Shown here: in pieces, positions 62,444 through 64,000 of the stretch
Layout of the letters: every line of letters starts with the position of its first letter
Numbering within the stretch: the first letter of the stretch is position 1
Source of the DNA: Paragonimus westermani
Lineage: Eukaryota > Platyhelminthes > Trematoda > Plagiorchiida > Troglotrematidae
Assembly: GCA_008508345.1 (NCBI GenBank)
Contig: QNGE01002697.1
Location: 13,203 to 77,202 of the forward strand
Reading direction: 5' to 3'
Length of the DNA stretch: 64,000 bases
Notes under the pieces: generated by a model
Databases searched by the model: none
What the model was told of the DNA's origin: nothing
Seen by the model: the letters and a program-made list of their open reading frames with translations, nothing else
Made by a program: the position numbers and the translations under genes

Positions 62444-62605
62444 GTGATAGACATCCCTGTTGGGCTTAACGATCACGTGTATACGGCTGTTGAGGGACCT
62501 GCGATACCTTAAGGCTGCGGAACTTGATCGTTCAGATTAGATCGCTTGAGCTATCTTCAGGTGTCTGACCATCGATGTTTGCGTTCTATCGTTGAGGTCG
62601 TTGAG
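62444..62605 (+). pseudogene. Inverted 5' part of the same LINE (RT C-terminal region)
   Basis: On the plus strand, GACATCCCTGTTGGGCTTAA through CATCGATGTTTGCGTTCTAT aligns with 18196-18345 of the family A element (ISLKLKGRVYKTTVRAVLLY through LQVFGHRCLRSIA). Stops and indels are present. It abuts the minus-strand 3' part at about 62443, with the element region between them missing. Confidence 0.7.
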
Positions 62606-62715
62606 GTAGTCAAAGTGGAACTTGTGTTATCTGCTGCACAAATTGGTCATGCTGGGTGGGGTTATTGATCACCCCGTTAGTGCGGACCGCAAGTTTCTCC
62701 AATGATTTCTTTCAG

Positions 62716-62812
62716 ATCATGTATAGTATAATGTATATGATACACTATACATATAATGTATAATATAGTAACATACAATATGTAATATGTATGATATAAT
62801 ACATGTTATAAC
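62716..62812. repeat. AT-rich palindromic low-complexity tract
   Basis: Nearly pure A/T with scattered TATG/CATA steps. GTATAGT near 62719 and ACTATAC near 62743 can pair, and several further short inverted pairs (ATGTAT/ATACAT) occur. It could extrude a cruciform; no other function is visible. Confidence 0.75.
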
Positions 62813-63633
62813 GCAGTTGACCATCTTCCGTTCGCATGCATTTAAGAATCTCATTGTACGTTGATGGACATAGATTATATGAAAAATCGACAGCTGAAGT
62901 GATCGTTAACGTGATAAAAGGTGAGTAGATCTTGTAGCTTTATCTGTAGCTGACGATAGCGTACTCAAGGATATTACACCCAACAACAAGCTGAACAGGC
63001 TGTTGATAACATGATGTATTCCGCAACGCAAGCAAGAAGACGGGAATGGTAGCACTATATATACACATATATATCATTATGTCTTTCCGAAGTGTTCTGT
63101 GGGAATAACTCCAAATTATTTGCTGAGTGGTTCCATTTGTTGGTTTCAGTTGGGCACGCAATTAACCAGCTCGGTTATTTAGAATTCCTATTATAACAAA
63201 CCCTCGTAATGTTTCACTACTATTCTACCTGGTCACTTCATTAACATACCGGTTTTGCTCAAATATATGCTGATCACAGTTTGTTCTGTTACCCGTACCG
63301 AAGCCAAAAGGCATTAACCGTACAGCAAATCACACAGTCACTTTCTTAGCTGTTATTCACAGACCGTTACAATTGTCCCAACCTAATGGAACCACAGTTC
63401 GTAATTCTATGAGCTGTTTGAGATAGCATGTTCGCTGTAGCGTGTTGCATCATCTCTTATCCAACTGGTAGAAAGAAATGGTGTCCAGAAAGTTCCAGGG
63501 TTCACAGTTGTTCCATGTTCTATCTAGTGAGAGGATATCGACAAATAAACAGTTTGCAATATTGTTTTCGTGATCTCAAAAGACAGAATGAACGCAGACA
63601 TTATTTTGCACGACTAATATTTCATCATAGCCG
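62813..63633. other. Unassigned DNA
   Basis: Short frames only; a small TATATACACATATATAT tract at about 63057-63073. Nothing else recognised. Confidence 0.3.
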
Positions 63634-63936
63634 CTGCTAGTAGTGGTCAAGAAACATGGAGACCTTGACTGCTCCATTGAGCAAAGTGGGCAAGCATCGC
63701 CTGCCTGGATGGGGTCTTCGTGATCACATGAACCGCTGGTTAGAGACGCTATCCGAGATGGGGGTGTGTCGCAGTCAATAGCGTACCTGTATCCATACCA
63801 TTTCTAGTTCTTCCGCTTAGTCTTCTTTAATCTTTGTTGACCTTCGTAGTAATGTCTCCTTCTAGGATATTCCACGTCAGTGTTGAGGTGAGCGGCGGCC
63901 CGAGCCACAGTAACTTTGATCAGGCTCATGGCTGTT

Positions 63937-63970
<34 letters not shown>

Positions 63971-63972
63971 GT
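63634..63972 (+). mobile_element. Family B LINE 3' end with long GAT tail
   Basis: GTGGTCAAGAAACATGG, GACCTTGACTGCTCC, CGCTGGTTAGAGACGCTATC and CGCAGTCAATAGCGTA match 788-930, and the untranslated part matches 930-1089. The tail is about eleven TGA/GAT units (63937-63970), longer and cleaner than in the first copy. The coding part is a short, frameshifted remnant of the RT C-terminus (GWGLRDHMNRWLET region). Confidence 0.85.
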
Positions 63973-64000
63973 AGTGCACCGTTAATCTGTTTTTGTCAAG

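Noticed and set aside
1..64000. CRISPR arrays, rRNA genes, bacterial operons, or any intact defence system
   Set aside because: No spaced direct repeats, rRNA-like sequence or compact co-directional gene clusters occur; the window is clearly a eukaryotic nuclear genome.

Overview
This is a gene-poor, repeat-rich stretch of an animal nuclear genome. It has single-copy metazoan genes with GT-AG introns, wide intergenic DNA, and many broken non-LTR retrotransposons, tRNA-headed SINEs and Penelope-like fragments. The style of the retroelement proteins, the (GAT)n element tails and the intron layout suggest a parasitic flatworm, most likely a digenean trematode. The organism is an inference; nothing in the sequence names it.

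Layout. 1-1.7 kb is a patchwork of LINE pieces: the 3' end of family A joined through its GAT tail to a broken family B copy, then reverse transcriptase scraps on both strands. 4.2-5.0 kb has possible exons of an unrecognised gene. 8.2-9.7 kb carries one uninterrupted open frame for PDK1 (3-phosphoinositide-dependent protein kinase 1: kinase plus PH domain). 17.4-19.0 kb holds the longest LINE, a 5'-truncated family A copy with most of the reverse transcriptase and a complete 3' end. 20.7-21.0 kb is a tRNA-headed SINE whose tail matches the family B LINE. 21.2-28.7 kb is an MBOAT1/2-type lysophospholipid acyltransferase in two coding exons split by a 5.7-kb intron. 28.7-42 kb is mostly unrecognised, with short tandem repeats and tRNA-like SINE fragments. 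42.1-42.5 kb is a probable solo LTR with a 4-bp target duplication. 43.9-44.2 kb is a perfect 93-bp inverted repeat whose arms carry a hammerhead-ribozyme-like core. 53.6-54.5 kb is a broken Penelope-like element beside a second, better hammerhead candidate. 56.3-58.0 kb is the 3' end of an unrecognised plus-strand gene. 62.1-62.6 kb is a LINE copy with a 5' inversion, and 63.6-64.0 kb is a second family B 3' end.

PDK1 acts in phosphoinositide/AKT signalling and the MBOAT enzyme in phospholipid acyl remodelling, both as expected housekeeping roles; nothing shows joint regulation. Both have a splice-acceptor-like site just upstream of the chosen ATG, consistent with a spliced 5' leader or spliced-leader trans-splicing. 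The most interesting theme is the repeats: three different loci carry hammerhead-like cores, and a SINE appears to borrow its tail from a partner LINE.
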